A stretch of 64,000 nucleotides of DNA, taken from contig NZ_QDAH01000018.1 in the NCBI RefSeq assembly GCF_003075415.1, positions 17,804 to 81,803 of the forward strand. Direction: 5' to 3'. Within the stretch, counting starts at the first letter, position 1. Every line of letters begins with the position of its first letter. The translations under genes were made by a program, and so were the position numbers. The stretch is from Microvirga sp. KLBC 81. Lineage in GTDB: Bacteria; Pseudomonadota; Alphaproteobacteria; Rhizobiales; Beijerinckiaceae. Below are positions 61,220-64,000 of the stretch, in pieces. A model generated the notes under the pieces. That model did no database searches. It had not been told where the DNA came from and worked only from the letters and a program-made list of their open reading frames with translations.

Positions 61220-61959
61220 GCTTTCCACCGCAAAAGCCACCCTTGCAAAGCCACGAAAGCCGTATCGAAAAGACCGTAGAGAGTCGCCATGGTCAGCATG
61301 TAGACTACGACGACGTCTGTCGCGAGCAGGCTGGAGGCCTGCATCATGCGCTGGCCCAACCCGCTCACGCCGAAGATTTCGGCTGCCACCACCGCCATCC
61401 AGGCCTGTCCCAAGGCAGTGCGCAGACCCACCAGGATGCCAGGAGCCGCTGCGGGGAGCAGGATTTTCTGAAGCCGCCGCAGACCGGAATGAAACCCGAA
61501 GGCATCCGCCACCTCCACCAGATCGCGATCGACCGTGCGGACAGCTCCGTGAGCCGCGAAGTACACGATCCAGAACACGCCGACAGCAATGATGAACACC
61601 GCCGCGGATGTGCTCACGCCGAACCAGATGATGGCGAATGGAACCCACGCGAGACCCGGGATCGGACGAAGGACGCGCACGATCCAGGCCGTGAATCCTT
61701 CTGCCGATCGATACATGCCCGTGACAATGCCGAGAGCAACGCCACACGTAGCGCCGACGCTCAGCCCGGTGAGGTAATGGCTGAGGCTGCTGGCAATTGC
61801 CGTCAGCCATGAACCACTCGCCAATTCCTTGAGGAATGCTGCCGGAATTGCACTAGGCCCTGGAAGCATCGCGGCGTTGACGAGTCCCAGACGCGGCATG
61901 GCCTCCCACAACCCGAGAAAGATGAGGAGGCCGGCGCAGGAAAGAAGAAGAAAGCGCAT
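61216..61959 (-). CDS. Sulfonate/taurine-type ABC transporter permease (SsuC/TauC-like)
   Basis: Product of 247 residues with six helices and the EAA loop VADAFGFHSGLRRLQKILLPAAAPGILVGLRTALGQAWMAVVAAEIFG, the SsuC/TauC signature. It starts 10 bases after the ssuA-like stop and overlaps the ATPase start. Confidence 0.88.
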   Translation of the reverse strand: MRFLLLSCAGLLIFLGLWEAMPRLGLVNAAMLPGPSAIPAAFLKELASGSWLTAIASSLSHYLTGLSVGATCGVALGIVTGMYRSAEGFTAWIVRVLRPIPGLAWVPFAIIWFGVSTSAAVFIIAVGVFWIVYFAAHGAVRTVDRDLVEVADAFGFHSGLRRLQKILLPAAAPGILVGLRTALGQAWMAVVAAEIFGVSGLGQRMMQASSLLATDVVVVYMLTMATLYGLFDTAFVALQGWLLRWKA

Positions 61960-61968
61960 CAAGACGGA

Positions 61969-63090
61969 TCAGTTTGCTTTGGTTGCATGCTCGAAGAAAC
62001 GCGGCTCGAACAAGCCCTCGAACGGCAACTCCTTGTCGAGTGAACCCAGCTTGACTTGATAGGCCTGCATGAGACGCGATGAGTCGATGATAGCGCGAGG
62101 ATCGATCTGGAACTTTGTCGCCGGAGAGGAGAGGGCTTTACGAATCGTGGCGCTGTCCACAATTCCCTTGCCAAGGGCAGCCTCGACAGGTGCCACAGCA
62201 CGGTCGGGTGCCTTTGTGAGAAGATCCGCTGCCTTCACGAGGCCGCTCACCAATGACTGAACCGCATCGGGATTCTTTTCGAGGAAGGCTCCTGATACGG
62301 CGGCGACAGTGCCGGGCTGACCGGGGAACATCTCGTCGCCCAAAGCCACGAGCTTGATCTCAGAGTTGCGTCCCTGCACGATGGTCACAGCCGGCTCACG
62401 GATTGTGGCGCCTTCCACAGCGCCGGCCAGAATGGCCTGCTGGGTCGCATCGATGCCCATGGGGACGATTTCGACATCGGCCTTGTCCGCCTTCACCTGC
62501 TCCCAGAGCCAGTATTGCAGAGTCGTGTTCGGCACCGATCCTGCCGGTTGTGTCGCAAGACGGGCGGGCTTGCCCTCAGCGGCGCGGTAATTCTTGAAGG
62601 CCGCAGCATGCGACGTTCCTGCCGTGAAGTACTTGGCGAGCTTCGGCGAGGCCACGAATACGTTCTCGGCAGTGGCCGTCGCTGCAACCACTCTGACATC
62701 GACACCCTTGGACCGTGCCACAGCGAGCGGCGCGACGCCTGCTACATAAATGTCGATCGTACCGGAGGCGAGAGCCTGGATCATGTTGGGGCCAGACTCG
62801 AATGTCGTGACCGTAAGATCAAGCCCTCCTTGTTTTAGCCAGCCTTCATTCTGCGCCACAAACAGCGGTGCTGTTCCAATGATCGGAATGATGCCGACAC
62901 GCGCTGTCACCGGTGCCTTTTGCGCAGAAGCCTGGGGAGCAGCAGCCAATGCCATGGCGGCCATTCCCATGCAGGCGATAAAGGCACGGCGCTTCAGGAA
63001 ATTTCCCTTGAAAGAAGCGCTACCAGCCGGATTGGCCTTGGTATCGTTCGTTGTCCCTTCAATTGCGCGCGGCTGCATGCGGGCCATCAT
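61969..63090 (-). CDS. Sulfonate/taurine-type ABC transporter binding protein (SsuA-like, NMT1 fold)
   Basis: Product of 373 residues. The export signal NFLKRRAFIACMGMAAMALAAAPQASA has a KRRAFI stretch that could be a Tat motif. The mature domain VTARVGIIPIIGTAPLFVAQNEGWLKQGGLDLTVTTFESGPNMIQALASGTIDIYVAGVAPL is the SsuA/TauA/NMT1 fold. The ATG at 63090 has AGGAG four bases upstream; the next ATG gives spacing seven. No alkanesulfonate monooxygenase or TauD adjoins, so the ligand is uncertain; the palindrome before it points to sulfur. Confidence 0.85.
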   Translation of the reverse strand: MMARMQPRAIEGTTNDTKANPAGSASFKGNFLKRRAFIACMGMAAMALAAAPQASAQKAPVTARVGIIPIIGTAPLFVAQNEGWLKQGGLDLTVTTFESGPNMIQALASGTIDIYVAGVAPLAVARSKGVDVRVVAATATAENVFVASPKLAKYFTAGTSHAAAFKNYRAAEGKPARLATQPAGSVPNTTLQYWLWEQVKADKADVEIVPMGIDATQQAILAGAVEGATIREPAVTIVQGRNSEIKLVALGDEMFPGQPGTVAAVSGAFLEKNPDAVQSLVSGLVKAADLLTKAPDRAVAPVEAALGKGIVDSATIRKALSSPATKFQIDPRAIIDSSRLMQAYQVKLGSLDKELPFEGLFEPRFFEHATKAN

Positions 63091-63156
63091 AAATCTCCTC
63101 TTGGAGGCGGAACGCTGCATGAGCGCGTCCTCTATCGCCCCGTCGAGGAGGAGATT

Positions 63157-63172
63157 GTTCTTTATAAAGAAC
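63157..63172. promoter_or_regulatory. Candidate sulfur-regulon operator, site 4 (ssuA-like)
   Basis: GTTCTTTATAAAGAAC, a perfect 16-base palindrome, 66 bases upstream of the ssuA-like start. The best copy of the motif in the window. Confidence 0.78.
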
Positions 63173-63409
63173 CAAGTCAAGGGTCTGTCTTCTCCCCTTC
63201 CATCAGGCGGGCCGCAGATAAGCCTCGACGAGAGTTTTCTATGTCGTGACTAAGGCGGCATAGAGGTCTCCGTAGATGGGGTTTGTTGAGCAAATTGGCC
63301 CCTGGGTCTTTAAGGCAGGTTGTATGCACCAGGCGATCCAATGATCATCAAAGATAGAATAATTTTCTTTTTCTGGTTTCTGTCGGAGGACTGTTTTCTG
63401 ATTGCACGT

Positions 63410-63425
63410 GTTCTAAAAAAAGAAC
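63410..63425. promoter_or_regulatory. Candidate sulfur-regulon operator, site 5 (orphan, beside transposase)
   Basis: GTTCTAAAAAAAGAAC. It lies 319 bases upstream of the ssuA-like start and 26 bases beyond the transposase reading frame. No sulfur gene starts rightward from it in the window, so it may belong to an operon displaced by the insertion sequence or be a second ssuA-like control site. Confidence 0.55.
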
Positions 63426-63451
63426 ATTCTTGCTGGCGCGGCCTAGATTCT

Positions 63452-64000
63452 TCACCACTCCGAAACAGTCCCTCGCGCCATTGCAGCGGATCTTCTTCGA
63501 TCCCTCTGTAAGTCGCCTTTCGACCGAGGTCGTGTGAAAACGCGATGTCGGACTGTCCGTGATGGCCGCTGTTTGCGTATGCAGCCCCGGCCGGCATGGG
63601 AGGTCAGGCTGCCAGCGCCTTGAGCAGGGGCCCAACACCCAAGATGCTGATCATTGCTGATCATCCGCTTCAGGTTGTAGGCCAGCACGTGCAGGCTCAT
63701 CTCGGTTTTGACCTTCTCCAGGGTCTTCATCCCTTTCGTGAGGAAGTGAGTACTGCCCATCCAAGCCTTGATGGTCCCAAACGGATGCTCCACCGTCTGC
63801 CGCCGGATCGTCATGGCCTCTGGCATGCGCTCCAGCCGAGCCTGCATCCGGTCGAGCACATCCTCGTGCTGCCAGCGCTTCACCCGTTTGTGCTTGTCAG
63901 GCGTGCAGCGGGGTTTGAGGGCGCAGGCCGTCAGGTTGCGGTAAGGATCGATGGTGTCCCGACGATCTGAGCGCACCTTGCCCCTGGTCAGATGCTGGCC
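63452..64000 (-). mobile_element. IS1182/IS5-like transposase, 3' part (continues past right edge)
   Basis: Minus-strand frame open to the window edge, about 182 residues seen. The C-terminal DDE domain has RRQTVEHPFGTIKAWMGSTHFLTKGMKTLEKVKTEMSLHVLAYNLKRMI, with the catalytic Glu in TVEHPFG, typical of IS1182/ISNCY-like elements. N-terminal catalytic residues are outside the window. The tail after LKRMI is basic and low in complexity. A likely element end lies between about 63270 and 63440; GGGGTTTGTTGAGCAAA at 63277-63293 resembles an IS terminus but cannot be proven without the other end. Confidence 0.8.

Overview
The window reads as chromosome of an alphaproteobacterium of the Hyphomicrobiales (Rhizobiales), most likely the Methylobacteriaceae/Microvirga neighbourhood. 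This rests on an ExoR-like Sel1 protein, an ATP12-type F1-ATPase assembly chaperone, an HWE-family histidine kinase, the biotin carboxylase set, high GC with many GTG/TTG starts, and dispersed palindromic repeats of the type common in that group. The genus is inference; no rRNA lies in the window.

Layout. 1-5.2 kb is a close-packed housekeeping run: Deg-type protease (cut by the left edge), GNAT, RarA, CrcB, an alpha/beta-hydrolase and an RluC-type pseudouridine synthase. 5.3-13.3 kb holds small enzymes, an FtsH-like protease with an altered pore loop, an HWE sensor kinase, a HAD phosphatase and ATP12. 13.4-20.7 kb carries propionyl-CoA carboxylase beta and alpha genes, separated by a Cds1-type cysteine desulfhydrase, an mhqD/mhqO-like pair and a conserved unknown. 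20.8-27.1 kb is a mixed run of small enzymes and membrane proteins ending in isovaleryl-CoA dehydrogenase. 27.4-31.6 kb holds two paralogous RTX proteins and a GH25 lysozyme-like lipoprotein, three of whose genes or borders carry clear intrinsic terminators. 31.6-42.4 kb holds MgtE, tRNA-Leu(GAG), LipB, methylcrotonyl-CoA carboxylase beta, a Pcm-like methyltransferase, ExoR, exonuclease III, a ceramidase-like membrane protein and a decayed old-yellow-enzyme gene.

The last 21 kb (43-63.1 kb) is one large sulfur-assimilation island. It contains cysG-cysI-cysJ (minus), a DecR/CyuR-like Lrp-family regulator (minus), cysH-cysD-cysN (plus), metZ (plus), a rhodanese, an OsmC protein and a 1-Cys peroxiredoxin (minus), sulfate transporter sbp-cysT-cysW-cysA (plus), and a sulfonate/taurine-type ABC transporter (minus). 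An IS transposase is cut by the right edge. Together these import sulfate (and probably an organosulfur compound), activate it to APS, reduce it by an APS reductase and a siroheme sulfite reductase, and fix sulfide into homocysteine.

The most interesting signal is a 16-bp palindrome, GTTC-N8-GAAC with an AT-rich centre. It occurs five times, each in intergenic DNA in the sulfur island: before cysJ, before cysH, between peroxiredoxin and sbp, before the ssuA-like gene, and next to the transposase. I propose that it is the operator of a local sulfur regulon, with the encoded DecR-like regulator as prime candidate. Other points are a CysN fused to a DUF2061 membrane domain where other bacteria carry the CysC kinase, and two families of palindromic repeats that supply the stop codons of the genes they abut.
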